The position numbers were made by a program, and so were the translations under genes. Below are positions 12,286 to 24,715 of a stretch of 64,000 nucleotides of DNA, one piece after another (position 1 is the stretch's first letter; the number at the start of each line of letters is the position of its first letter). Under the pieces are notes generated by a model, which saw only the letters and a list, made by a program, of their open reading frames with translations, was not told the origin of the DNA and made no database searches. The stretch comes from Galaxea fascicularis. Its lineage: Eukaryota > Cnidaria > Anthozoa > Scleractinia > Euphylliidae. The stretch is taken from contig OX419347.1 in the NCBI GenBank assembly GCA_948470475.1, positions 4,913,538-4,977,537 on the forward strand, in the 5' to 3' direction.

Positions 12286-15202
12286 AATTACCTTTCAAGT
12301 ATATATTTTATGTTAATAGCGTGCCCCACGTTTAAAGTTTTGATTAGATTGGTCGAAAAACAGCATTTCTACACAAGTTATTGGTGCTGATGATAAGTAA
12401 TCGTAACTATAACAAAATTCTCGCATCTGATTGGCCATCACCAGCTATGATTTTTGCCCAAATTGGACAGTGTTATTGGACAGTACGCGCCATGGCGCGC
12501 GTACTGGAAGAACGCAGTTGCACTTTCATATTTTCTTTGCCACGCATCTCAGGGTGAAAACTATTTTTTTTCCTGAAAAGTTTTTCTTTTATTTCTTTCT
12601 CGAATTTTGTTATAGATACGATTAATTGGTAACAGGACTTTGTGTTGTCCAATTTGGTCTGTAATCATACTCGTGATGAAACACTGTCCATGACCTGGGA
12701 TTTGAAAAAAGCGAGGATATTGCATTTAGACGTCCTAGAAAGGGAAAAGAAACAGTAGAGTGAAGGTAGGAAGGCTTTATTTGACTAGAATAGAAATATT
12801 TCCACCGCTACTCGGTTCGTTGGAATTCTAGGTTTTTAACGGTCAATTTTTATGTATCAACTTTTGATGACACACACCACGATTGGGCTGCCTGTGGTGA
12901 CAGTACAGCCTCTCTCTTGTTATCAAGGATAGGAATTTAAGCCGCGTAATAAGATAATCTTTATCTTGCAGCGTTTGTAAATTACCGGGCCCGGTTATTT
13001 GGTTTTGTAGTAAGACGTTGTGTTTCTTTTGCGACTATTCGTCTCTTTATCCTTTCTTTAGTGTTGTAGCTTCTTAGAGAGCTATGGAACACGTGAAGTT
13101 GAGCGCTCAAATCCGCTCTCATTACGGCTGTGTCTTTGTCATCGTTTCGCTCCGCTCTTTAACTGCGGTTATAGTATTTTCCTCATTTTGCTTTAATTTT
13201 GCGGAGCAACTTCAGAATACCCGGCTACTTCTGACCACTATTGTCTTCTTGTAGTCGCACTGTTTGAAGAACGAGACATAACAATACACACTATTCACAC
13301 GCAAATAAGTGGCTGGGTGTTGCCTGTTTGGCGTTAGAGTTTGCTTGTGTTTTTACACCCACTGGGTGGATCGAAAGTACTGGGCTTTTATTGGCTATCT
13401 AGGTTGCCAAATGTGAAATGCGGTTTTCGATCCCGTCCTGTCTGAAGCTAGCACATGTTTTTGCTTTTGCGACACTGAATGCAAGTTTCATGCATATTTA
13501 AAAGATTCACATGATCCGCCATTTTTAACTCATGTAGTAATTTATGCAACGTGGCTTGTTCATCACAATTATACGAAATTAACAACATGTAAGTACGTCA
13601 TCAGTATGGAATTTCTGGCTGTAAATCGCAGACGTCTCTCTCGCGAAACGCCCCTCGGGGGCCGGGAGCGTTGAAAGGCGGCTGTTGTGTTGCGTACCGA
13701 AACCTTATATAGCACAGCCAAATAATTTAAACATTCTGTTTCATTGGCTGTGAGATGGGGCTTGCTACCAACATCTTGTGCTAAAGTTTGTTGAAAACGT
13801 ACTGTACATGACTTCTTTGGAGGAGTCATGCAAACGAGAATAAACTTAGGGTGAAGGTTGTGCAGGTCGAATCCGAACGTCTTGTAATGTTATTGTTTCG
13901 TGGATTTGCGTTACAATTGGAATTCAAATATAGACATAACTGAGCTTGACAGGAAGTCCGATTTGTTAGCAGACAAGCACTTCAGATCATCAGCCCGAGA
14001 AAGATCTCGAAACAGAAGCCAAAAGGTAAGTTGATTCGTAACATTAATTTAGGATCTGTTCAAGGAAAGTTGAGCCACGATCAGGTTTAAAGACGTACTG
14101 AAACGACAAGTCAGTGTTAACTTGTTGCCATTTGAAGCAATTTTAGTTGGTGCTTGTTTATGTCGCACAAACAGGAGCTAACAGGTCTTGTAGCGAAAGT
14201 ACCGAAAATTGTGTGCAAGAAATAGTCCTTCAGTTAACCCGTAAGGCAAAGAATTTTCTGTCATGCACTTGTAGGGGCTGTCGAAGAAAGGCTAGCTACA
14301 CCGTAATAACTGTCGGACAGCTTGTTGTGTTGGTAATTTGACATCTTGTCATTGGCCGTTTGCCGGCAAATGTCTGGTGTTTACTCATAAAGAAACGATC
14401 TTTCTAATAGCGTTTCGGTCTATGGCCGGGTATTATTTTTAACAATTTTTAAATGAATTTAACGATCTGCGCTTTCAAAAAAAAGTTTGTGGAATATATA
14501 CAAATTGGAAATTTATTCTCCAATTTGCGAGGAAAGATCAAATAACAAAACATCATTACCTCACATTTTATTTTCAAACGCACCTACTCCGTTTCCTTTA
14601 AAAACTTATGAAACTGTTGGTAGCGCCTTTCGTCGATAGTAACTGAAATGAAAATTATGGGCTCTAGAGCAACACGCGATTCGAGGCTGCTTCCTCTTCG
14701 TCAGGTTGGATTTTTGCATTTTTCCACTGATAAAGAAACACCTAGCCAAGGGCCCCCCGAGGGCTCCCTCGAGGGTTAGGGGGAGGAGACGGCTGACATT
14801 TCACACTACGAAACGTCTGGAGAATAATTTGGTTTTGAGCTCAAAAAATTTTGAATTCAGTTATACTCTTAGTCCAGTCGACGAAAAATCTCGCGCGAGA
14901 ATTCGAACGCGCGCGCGCCAAAGATTAAGTCATTAATATATTCAAACGTCAGGTTACCACGGCAACTACTGCAGCATCCAATGCGCGCATTCGTACTTTG
15001 TTTTATATCCACTTACCTTTACTAAAACAGAACTTAGAAGAGTGTAGAACCAAACAGCGAGAGAGTTAAAATTAAGCAACTTAAAAGCGTTGGCAATCGC
15101 GAGATCAGTCACGTGACCAGGTAATTTTTGTGTGTGTGTGTGCGATGGAATCTGAGGAAACGTGTTTGTTAGCTTAATCTTTTATCAAATTAATTTTTAG
15201 CC
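12286..15202. other. Intergenic stretch and possible 5' UTR of the downstream gene
   Basis: No open frame here resembles a known protein. A splice-donor-like CCAAAAG|GTAAGT ends at 14025, and an acceptor-like TTTTTAG lies directly before the start codon at 15203. A non-coding first exon ending at 14025 is therefore possible. A CpG-rich stretch is at about 14880-14930. Confidence 0.35.
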
Positions 15203-18200
15203 ATGATCACGGCCAGTATGACAGAAGTAAAACATGAAGTTGCTTTATCGGACATATACAAGGCGAAAGCAAGGATCAAAGAATTTTTTCTGTGTACACC
15301 ATGTACGGTAAGTTTAGTTTTCCTGTCATTATTTATTTATTTATTTATTCGATTAGTCGTCCATTTTAAAAGTTATTCAAGGATCTTCTCCAAGGTTACT
15401 GATCATGTCAGAATAAAATCAGGCGAATCTTGTTGTAATACTTCAAAACAGCCAATTCATCACTGAGTGAACTTTGGAGTTTAGGAGAATGAGTTATTCA
15501 GCTTGTTGTACTTTGAACTGGAATCAAAAGACGGTTCGCTGGTCTCACATTGGGAGCAATGAGGCTCCTTTAGGCGGGGTCATCAGGATACGGGATGTTT
15601 GGGGGGAAAATTAACGGGATACGGGAAGAAAGAGATTCCGGGATATCGAACTGGCATTGTAGAGATACAAACCACAGGAATTAACAGGATACAGAATATT
15701 TGGGCCAAAAATTAATGGGACACGGGATACTTATACCCCGTCCCCTCCTTCCCCCGCTTAATGGGGCTTCAGCAATATGTGGACTTAAAAACAACACTTA
15801 AATCCCAAAAGTTGTTGCCACGCCGTATCTCGTCCCAATCAACCAATCAATCAACAACTTTTTTGAGTGTCTGATCTTCTAGCTTGCCCTCAGGCCTACT
15901 AATCGGGGACACTACTTAAATTACTTATTAATGATAAATATATATATAAATAATACTATAAGATGATGAGATTTAACTATTCTAACACTTCTTCAAATAT
16001 ACACAATATTCAATATACTTCGGAAATACACATACGGCAAATCAGACCCTGGGGACGAGGTTGGCGGAAACAATGTACGTAGTTTATATTAACGCAGGTC
16101 GTCAGTTGCATATTAGTGGAAACGCTACGTGAAAAAGTTTGAAAGAATTCACATTCTTGACACAATCAGGGTAGGTTTTCTTGTCTCGAATCCGGCTTTT
16201 TCATTTTAACTCCAAAGAAAATCCTTTTCCAGCGATTTTTCTTTTAGTACAAAAGTGCCTATCCATTTCTTAGTGTCAAGTTTTTGAGAAGCAGTACAAA
16301 CCGAGCAGGAACAAGGAAGGAGTGACTCAAGCCCGGCGCACACTTGAGGAAACAGCTTACGCCAACAGTCACGAGTGACGCTCAGCTCAGCTGATAGCTC
16401 AAGTGTGCGCCGGGCTTGAGTAAGGGGTGGCATTAGTCTCTTTACTTAGTATTCGTTCGCAATTCAATCTGCTTTGCTGGGGTGGGAAGGGGGCAAATCT
16501 CGCTCGGCTCCCCACAGATACTTGTAAGATGTGGAAAGGAATCGTTTCGCTGTGCAAAGGTATCGTTGTAAACGATCGCTTCGTTGCTGCATTCTATTAT
16601 GCACATCATTCTATTGTTTCGGTATTTCGACAGAAAACTTGCTTAAGTGATGATTCTGGAATCGAAGTCACACTAAAAGAGGAAAACCTTTCACCAACTG
16701 GCAGGTAATCCTAATCTTAAGCCTTGAATACAAGGCCCATTTCGCTGTGAAACGTGTTTCGCGGAATTTTCCAGAAGAACTGCAAAAAACAATACTGAGA
16801 CACAATCAACCAGCCAACCAATCAATCAATAAAAGAATCAACGAATTAATTAATCAATCACTGTGTTGAAAAATTGATTGATTGATTGAGTGAGTCCCTT
16901 GTTATTCCGTCTCAAGTTTCCTTCCCCGTCTCAGTATTTTTTCTCGCAATTCTTCTGTAAAATCCCGCAGAACAACAATAAGCTGAGAAGGGGTAACTTG
17001 ACAAGATTTGTCCCAACAAAAAGGAAGCTGTAATCCGGCTGCACTCATTTGAAATTTTACTTAACTGATCTTTCTCGCTTTTGTCCACAGTTACTTTGAC
17101 AGGGCGATTCTAAACTCTCTCCTGGTCTTACCAGAGGTAAGAAGGTTCCAAATTGTCTCTCAGTGATTAGTACTTAGCATACAGAATTCCTTTTTCGATG
17201 AGCCAATTAGGAACAACATCAAACCACACGTGACTTCGTTTTTATTGCAATTTTCTTCGAATCCGCAGAGTTGGTAATGTTGAAAGTCTCAGCCAATGCC
17301 GTGTTGTAAATCTTATTCAAATGCCCTTTTATAAATTTGCCACTTCAGGAAAAAGATTTCCCCGTATTCAGATGCAATTTTGGTATCTTTTGTGGTTTCA
17401 GGATCAGCGACGGCGTGGTGTTATCACCGCTTCAGAATGCAGGCCCTTCATCCGAGCTCTTTTTCATTATGGTCCTAAAGTTGGCGTCCCGGTGACCCTG
17501 GTTGTTCCACTTCGAAGTCAAATTCAAATACAAATGTTGAGTCAACCTGGACGGGTTATCGTTTGCTGTGGTAATGATATCATAGAGGTAACTGAAGTAA
17601 TATCAACTTTGTTTTATTTCGCTGTCTGATAAGTCATTGACTAATGAACCGTCTTTTACGCTTTCTCTCTGCAGGCAAAGCGATATGCCGAAGAGCTTGC
17701 CAGAGGAGTTAGACTAGAATTTATAGACAGGTAAATCAAATCCTGCTTTTAACTATAAGCGTTTCCTCTCAAATTGTGGATTGCCATTGTTACATCACTG
17801 GTGAGAAACATGTGCTCAAATAAAACAAAGTTTACGTCACGTCCAATGTTGAAGACAGTTTTGCTACATCATTAAAGTGTCGCGAGTTGGAGCGTGTATA
17901 CGAGGGTGGCACGCGCGGGGAACAAATAAAAATTGGTACAAATAACTTAAAATTCTTGAAAGGATTTTGACAAGCGCGGAAAATAATCTTGAAAAGCGAA
18001 GGTCATTACTGACAGGAAGGTGTATAGAGGAATTATTTTAACGTAAAAACTATCGGCTCAGGCCAACAAATGTCAGTCCTCCAGTATGTTCTGAGTGATC
18101 TTTTTGTTTACTACTTGCGAGGCTGTTCTTCAGTATTGATACTTTAAGAATTCGCATACACTTGTCACGGATATATTCAATTGTGTCTATAGTAAAGCCC

Positions 18201-21200
18201 TCTTAAGCTGGTCTTTGGTTCTTTGGTTCGTCCACCCCCCCCCCCCCCCTCTCCCCCTCTGCGTACGCCCCTGCAAGTTCAGTGGCATTTCAGTGATCTC
18301 TGAATTGATATTGAAAAGTAACGACTTCCTCTCTTGTTGCAGTGAGTACAGTCATACCCTGTTAACTGGCCTGGGTACACTGTGCTTAGAGATAGTGGAT
18401 CAATGCGGCTCAAACTTCGACGCCATCCTCGTGCCTTACAACGACAAGATCCTACTGGAAGCCCTAAGGTGTTCCGCGAAGAGCATTTTTCCACTCGCCC
18501 AAGTTATAGTAAGTTTCTGCCACTTTCACATTGTGCGTTGGCTAGTTTAAGAGTTGAAGGAAATGCTTCTAAATTTTAAATTTTTTTTTGTCTCGTTTAG
18601 GGAGTCCATGCGCAGGAAAAAGAAATAACTCTAGGTAAGATACGAAGAAACCACCAAGATTTTGTCTTACAGTAAAAAAAACGCATAAAAGAAAAAGTGG
18701 TTAAAGCATTTATTCCAAAGCTACTACGTCTCATTTATCTGTGCCAGCAACTCCCTTGAAATTAATGACCAGTCGCTTGATTTGAGAGAATGGAGTCAAT
18801 TGATAAGCAGTGTCAGTTGTGCAATACAGTGTATAATTTTCAGACAGGGTTTAAGAACATGTTAAGAACAGATTGAGGCTGATTCTTCACTAAGTAGCCA
18901 ATATATAAGAACGGCGTCAGCCTGAAACTGAAAAACATAGGTCTTCTATGCGGTTTTTTTTTTTTCTGTATCGGCTTCCTACGGGGAGAGAAAGAATTGG
19001 ATCGCATACCTACCCAGCCATAAGTAGTAAATAGTTTATTAAACGGTACTTTAAATCCCTCAAAACAAGACGAATGCCAAACCTCGGTGAAGTTTTAGTA
19101 GAAGAAAATCCAATTCACCATCATCCGTTTAATGGGAGTGTTACTCATCAAATTTCCCCTTGGACATTTTCCCGACAATTTTCTCAGCTGGCTACCCTGG
19201 GTGCTAGAGGTTATTTTTTTCAAATAGCCACGGCCACGAGGCGCGAATCGCCAAGAGGAAAAAAAAACCTCTGGTCATGCGAATAATGAACCTCATTTCC
19301 GTGCTGTGCTGTCGCCTGGGAAACCACGCTTTTCCTAAGCCAATCGTAGTTCTTGTTTCATGTCGGTTGGGAAACCACGCTTTTCGTAAGCCAATCACAA
19401 TTGTTGTTTCCTTTGAAGAACCAATCAACGAACTAGTTCAAATTCTGAACTAATTTGTGACGTGGAAATGAGGTTGATTCCTCGTGTGACCAGAGGTCCG
19501 TCTCGGGAGGTTTTTCAAACCATTTTATTTTATCCTTGGTATTTTGAGAACGGACCTCTGAGGCTGGGGTATCAGTTGGCTTAATCATTTGGTTAAAGAC
19601 GACTTTGCCGGGTCTCTCTAATGTGAAAACGGTCCTTTTACAAACGTTCTAATCGATTTTTGATTACGTAAAATAATTCATTTATATTTTTTAGTTTGTA
19701 GTTCCCCGAACACGAGTACATCTTCACAGGCTGTACTCAACACCAGGTAAATCTATAGACCACTATAAACTTATGTCACTGCAGCAATGTTGCCACCATT
19801 TCAAAGCATTTAAGTCGTTGAATCGTAGATGAACTATTCGGGAACAAAATTAGTGAAAGCGGTGTTCAAAAAAGCTAAGTAGAAAAAAGAAAATCAGCCT
19901 AGTGTCTTCATATCTCTCGACAACTATCTATAATTTCATCATTTTACGTTGTTGTTTTGGAAAAGCCGGAACGGCAACTGAGAAATACCCAAATTTATTA
20001 TATCTCTCAGTCAGTACGCGCGCTGTGATTGGTCAATTTTGCGGGCCGTATTTTACTGTACGGCCCGCTAAATTTGAAAATTTTCTTTCCCGAGCGTCCG
20101 ATTAACCTCAGAGATATAATAAATATCTTACTAACCTCGTTTTCTCGGTCCGTACTGTAAGTTAACGGATCCTCGTTTTCCCCCGTTGATTTATGGCCTG
20201 CGCGCTTCGCGCTTGGGCCATACGTGAAGGCGAAAAAACTCGGTCCGTAACTTACAGTATGGACCTCGAACTCGGTTAGTAAGAGGTATATCTAACACCC
20301 TTGGAAAACCGTTTTCTTATTTCTCATTAAAGCGTTTACTGTGGCGTTCTTGTTGTAGTGTTCAGGGGTTTCAATAATTTTTTAAATAGCTGTCTGAGCT
20401 AACTATTAGTAAGTGGTGACCTAATAAATTTTTTTTCGTCGGTTGCCGTCTTCTAATGAAACCCCCGAGTTGCCATCACCGTTGGTCGAGTTCCTTGAGA
20501 CGGTTTAACGTCTTTGACCACAACAAACAAACTTTTTCACCTCTTCAAGACAATGAAACAATACATTTTCTTCTTCACGAGTTTCGTTTTCATTAATTTT
20601 CCTGAGAATTCTTGTTTTGCGTTTTAACATTGTTTGTTGTATCTCTTATTTTTACTTACACACTGATGAAATCTTGTTTGCACATTATAACGTTTGTTAT
20701 CTCCTCGTTCAGCGATGCAGGTGTTTCACAACCCGTTCTAAGCGTCTTTGACGAGTGGAGTGTCCTGTTGAGTAAAGAAGGTGTGTCACGATTGCCAGCT
20801 GTCATCTCTACACATCTACCCCAGCTACGTGGAAAAAAGTACGAGAAAATTCTCAATGTGTGTTATAAGCGCATTCCCAATGCTCCCCTTCTTCTTCCTT
20901 TTAATTTAAAGTTCAGTTTGAGCATGTTCCACAAGAGAGCTTCATTACGTTATTTGCAAAATATAGGCACGCAATGCGCACAGAAACGGCTTCACAAAGC
21001 AACCAAATTCTTCAATACTAGTCTTAGTCTTTTCTGGTGTATGTCTTGAAGACAGCTACACTGCACATTGTGTAGCCACTACTTCTGCATGGACCATCCG
21101 TATACAGGATTTTGTTGTCCAAAAATGTATATACGCCATCAAAATTGATATCAAAGGTGATATGGTGATGTTTGATTCAGACGGTAATAATTATTACTGT

Positions 21201-21397
21201 ACAAATTGTAGCCATTAGAAAAAAAGTTTAACATCATTGCAGCAGAAGTCTGTTGTATGATGTGTAATTCTGATTTCTGAGTCACTGACTTTTTAATATT
21301 TGTTAATCCCCACAGGGTGGTGGTGGTATCTTCAGAGAGCCTTGCACCTAGATCTCTTCAACTACCACAGCTTATAAATAAAGGCCCAGCTGCTTGA
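15203..21397 (+). CDS. Threonine dehydratase/serine racemase-fold pseudoenzyme
   Basis: Exons 15203-15307, 16634-16704, 17091-17136, 17402-17587, 17675-17730, 18343-18508, 18601-18634, 19695-19746, 20713-20838, 21316-21397 (TGA) join in phase to 307 residues, close to the ~320-330 of the family. The fold type II PLP pattern is clear: LSDIYKAKARIK at the N-terminus, LKEENLSPTGS, RRRGVITAS, VPVTLVVP, LLTGLGTLCLEI, FDAILVP, QVIGVHAQE and GKKVVVV. The working residues are gone. The Schiff-base Lys of PTGSFK is Phe61 (PTGSYFDRA), SxGNH is SECRP (85-89), the glycine phosphate loop is YNDKIL (187-192), and SGGN is SSES (286-289). Intact splice sites and frame argue against a decayed pseudogene. A regulatory or binding role is inferred. 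The start is the first ATG after an acceptor-like site; an upstream exon cannot be excluded. Confidence 0.85.
16325..16421. mobile_element. Foldback (MITE-like) element in intron 1 of the dehydratase-like gene
   Basis: Perfect 24-bp inverted arms (ACTCAAGCCCGGCGCACACT... at 16325-16348 and the mirror at 16398-16421) enclose about 49 bp. Confidence 0.7.
19267..19496. mobile_element. Inverted-repeat element with internal 51-bp tandem duplication
   Basis: CCTCTGGTCATGCGAATAATG... at 19267-19301 is mirrored at about 19459-19496 (imperfect arms). Inside, GGGAAACCACGCTTTTC occurs at 19318 and again at 19369. It lies in intron 7 of the dehydratase-like gene. Confidence 0.6.
19993..20286. repeat. 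Two adjacent palindromic elements
   Basis: TTTATTATATCTCTCAG (19993-20010) is mirrored at 20107-20124 around an inner hairpin GCGGGCCGTA/TACGGCCCGC (20041-20068). A second palindrome follows at 20126-20286 with arms containing TCGGTCCGTACTGTAAGTTA. Both lie in intron 8 of the dehydratase-like gene. Confidence 0.65.
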
Positions 21398-21878
21398 GTG
21401 TTTAATATCAATCAGAGAGGCTGATACCAAAAGGAAAAAAATACAGAGAATATTTATAGACACCTTCAGCATATGAACACCCAATCAAACAGTCTTGGCC
21501 CATTTGAGCTATGGACGAAATTATAATTTATTGTCCTTTTGAAAAAAAATCTGAATGTGTCATACAACACAATAACTCTACCAAAAAGTGGTTATCTTAC
21601 CATTACCATTACAATCATTATGTATTTTCTCCGAAAAATATTTTTATCATATTCAATGAATCGGACAGATGAGGACATATGGAAACTGGTGACATTTCTC
21701 ATGGTGTATACCACTTGAAGGTGAATTTTAATTTTGATAAAAAGGACATAAGTGCATAACAAAATGTATTGGCTTTAATACCATCCCACTTTGTACACAT
21801 ATGTAATTTATTACAATCAATACAAAAATCTAATTGGTTCACAAAGCTATTTTGTTTGAGTTATCCTTTTGATCAGTT

Positions 21879-21884
21879 AATAAA
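21879..21884 (+). terminator. Candidate polyadenylation signal of the dehydratase-like gene
   Basis: AATAAA about 480 bp after the stop codon, before the convergent peroxidase gene. Confidence 0.35.
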
Positions 21885-22244
21885 AACTCTTATTTATAAT
21901 ATTATTCTTAGTTCAATATAAATTTTGACATCTACAACTTCTGAGGTATCTACTGACAAATTTCTACAGCTGAAAAAGACCTTGTTAACTGACTCTTCAG
22001 TTCATCTTACCTGGGTAATTTGTTAAAGTGACCCTAACCCTTAAATTTGTTTTCCTTTGGTAGATTTTCATATCTTTCAAGAACTCGTTTTCGAAAAAAA
22101 AAAAAAAAAAGTTGAATCCTGATTTTTTTTCAGAGAGCTTGAAGTTACTGAAATTTTTAATTGTTTGCATGCTATAAGCCCCACTGGACATATTATTGTC
22201 TCGTGGGCTCGTTAGGAACGAACCAATGACAAGTGTCCAATTTT

Positions 22245-22353
22245 TTACATTTTTTTGGGCTGTGATGTAAGAAAAGGACACCATTCCAATCTTATGCATG
22301 CTGATACCTTTTTTAGAGTTGCTACATCCATAAACCATACATTTGTCAACCAT
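22245..22353 (-). pseudogene. THAP zinc-finger fragment (transposase remnant)
   Basis: Minus-strand translation begins MVDKCMVYGCSNSKKGISMH, the N-terminal half of a THAP domain (C-x4-C, then the ISxH segment). The rest of the C2CH pattern is not continuous in this frame; a KNWT segment follows about 20 residues later but the expected C-x-x-H is missing. Read as a decayed piece of the surrounding element's transposase. Confidence 0.6.
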
Positions 22354-22690
22354 TTTCTCTGTTTAGCAAAAAGTATTTCCGTGAGTCTTCGCATATTCCA
22401 ACAACTCAAGCTTGCACAATGTCCTTTTCTTATGTCACTCTCCATATATGGACACAATTGGCCGAGTGAGGACTAATGTGAACAATAGGTGAAAATATTG
22501 TCAAGACTGCCTTCACTTTTTTTTTGTATTTTATTACTTTTTGTAAAGTTAAAATTCCAAAGTTTAAATACCTTCACTTTTTAGCATCTGTAAAAAAAAC
22601 AGGAATCAATATTTTTGAATTTTTTTTTTCGAAAATGAGTTCTTGAAAGATATGGAAATCTACCAAAAGAAAACATATTCAAGGGTTAGG

Positions 22691-22792
22691 TAGTCTCCTA
22701 CGCAGCCGTTCTTTGTCTCGTCACGCAACGCTCCTCCCCACGTGGAGAGGAGCGTTGCGTGACGAGACAAAGAACGGCTGCGTAGGAGACTA
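22691..22792. mobile_element. 102-bp foldback element nested in the Kolobok-like arm
   Basis: Nearly perfect hairpin with ~50-bp arms (one mismatch), from TAGTCTCCTACGCAGCCG to its mirror. It is flanked by AGGGTTAGG (22682-22690) and AGGGTTAAG (22793-22801), an 8-of-9 direct repeat. Removing the hairpin and one flank restores the right arm of the larger element to match its left arm. A 9-bp duplication with long inverted arms would fit a Mutator-like foldback element. Confidence 0.75.
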
Positions 22793-22887
22793 AGGGTTAA
22801 GGGCACTTTAAGGTGTGCAGTGAACACAATTCAATCAAGCTGATTCCCCTTCTGAAATTGTGTCTGATCTCTAAATTTAGTACTTCC

Positions 22888-24715
22888 TCAGGTTTTCTTC
22901 ACACTGTACACCTCATATTGATCAGTCATTGCCATATTCAAGTGCTTCTTAATAAATTCAATAATGCTCATAGGAGATACTTGTTGATTCCAAAACTGAA
23001 TCACTCTCCCAGCTCTGTTAACAAGATACTTTCCAAAGTTCCACTTTGGTACTATTTTCGTGCTCTGATAAAGATACTTGTAAAGAGGGTGAGCTTGCTC
23101 ACCAATTACTTTGATCTTTGAGAAAACTGGAAAGTTCACATTGTACTTATTTTTGATAAATCGAGCAATGCCACTGTTTCTTAAGGGCTCCTGATTGCCA
23201 AACTGATTACATGGGAATGCAACAACACTGAAGTCCTGACTGAAGAGTTGAGACTGCAGTTCCACTAGCTCTTTATAATGCTGATCAGTGTATCCACATT
23301 CACTGGCAACATTGACAATCAGCAGGATCTGTGAGTATGAAACAGTGACAGAATGCATAAGTGATGACTGCATGAGGAAAACTGGATTAGTGATGTACAC
23401 TGTCCTCGGAAGGAGCATAGTACAAAATGGTGAAAAAGAAAATGATGAAAACTTAGGTGCTTGCAGTGAGTGAGTGTTGAGGTGGGTTCACAAAAATGAA
23501 AATCTCTCTATTAAAAAAAACAAAACAGAAAATTTGTATTAGACTCAGGAGGGTATAAAAGTGCTCATAATCTCAAAAAAATCAAAAGTGAGATGAAGAG
23601 AGATTTAATGTGATGTTACTTAAAATACATATCAAGCCAACAGAAGGTCAGTGAAAATTTCTAAGGATTCAGAGCTGGAGTTTCCATAGAAAAGTATGCC
23701 ACTTTATTAACTCAACTAACTTCATTGGTGGGGGATGAAATAACAAATGCCCTGTCTGTGGGTCATGGATGCCATTCAAAGAATATTTCCCCCATTTCCT
23801 ATTATTGTGAGACTGACACCAGACCAACTTCAAGTTGAAGGAAACAAAGGCTTTATTCATGAGCCATGAATTCGGAAATTCTGTTCGTATTTCATATGAA
23901 AAAAAATTTTCATTCTCTAGCTTTTTCATTCAAATCCCATTAACAAAACTCTACTTTTCCCAAGATCAATATTTTCCCATTCCCACTAAAATCCTTTCAG
24001 TGCTTTTGCAGAACAGTCGAAACTAATTAGGTTGCCTTTGTGTAAAACGACTGGCAAATGCCAAATAGGACATGTGCGTTCACATATTGTTTGACTTAAC
24101 AACAATCCTTTGTATTGCATTCATGTTTTACTACACATTTCGTTACGTTGTTTATTGTACCTCTAACAAACAGCCTATTCATCAAAATTTAATACTCCGC
24201 AAGTATGTTTCTTTTTATGTAATTTGTTTGTTGTCTATACACTTTCGTTTGCTCAAGCAGTCGTTCCTAAACTGATCAGGGATAATATTCGGTGAGGTCT
24301 GACTTTCTGTTTTTACTGCAAAAACGTTTGACATGTAGGCCGAGAATGCAGCAAATGATACCTTGCTTCAATTCGGGGCGGTTATCAGGATTGTAAAAGA
24401 GAAATCGACTTAATGGATGGGAAAAACGTGGTATTTAATTGGATAGATCACACAATTGAGCTGCTTGATTGTTTTCAATAAAATTACCACCAGATCATGA
24501 AAGAAACCCCGGAAAGAAACATAAAAAGCACACTTTGTGTTCGGTCACGCAACGCCCTCGGGAAAAACAAAGAACCTACTAACCTTTCCTTTGAACGCAC
24601 TCATCGGAACATCATTTCCATGCAGATCTTTTACAGTTATAGAATGAAAATCCATGCCTCCGACTATATTGACTCCTAAACCAACGAACAGAACCACGGC
24701 TAAGAAGAACTCCAT
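22888..24715 (-). CDS. GPx7/8-like thiol glutathione peroxidase
   Basis: Two exons, 24584-24715 (start) and 22888-23328 (stop), give 190 residues, normal for GPx7/8. Residues 1-20 (MEFFLAVVLFVGLGVNIVGG) look like a signal peptide. The catalytic set is present: Cys55 in NVASECGYTDQHY (cysteine, not selenocysteine), Gln86 in FPCNQFG, and Trp140/Asn141 in KWNFGKY. GPx7/8 enzymes reduce peroxides in the secretory pathway and pass oxidising power to protein disulphide isomerase. The C-terminus YSVKKT has no KDEL/REDL-like retrieval signal. The gene is head-to-head with CDC20. The single intron falls just before the catalytic loop. Confidence 0.92.

Larger units (their letters stand above)
22023..22811. 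mobile_element. Kolobok-like inverted-repeat element, TTAA-flanked, with THAP remnant
   Basis: TTAA at 22023-22026 and 22808-22811 bound arms reading AGTGACCCTAACCCTT on the left and the mirror of it on the right. Arms continue through TTTTCCTTTGGTAGATTT, ATATCTTTCAAGAACTC and TTCGAAAA for over 100 bp. The minus strand inside encodes a THAP-type zinc-finger start (C-x4-C then GISMHKI). TTAA target sites and THAP-domain transposases are both features of Kolobok elements. The coding part is degenerate, so the copy is probably non-autonomous. It occupies the space between two convergent genes. Confidence 0.7.
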
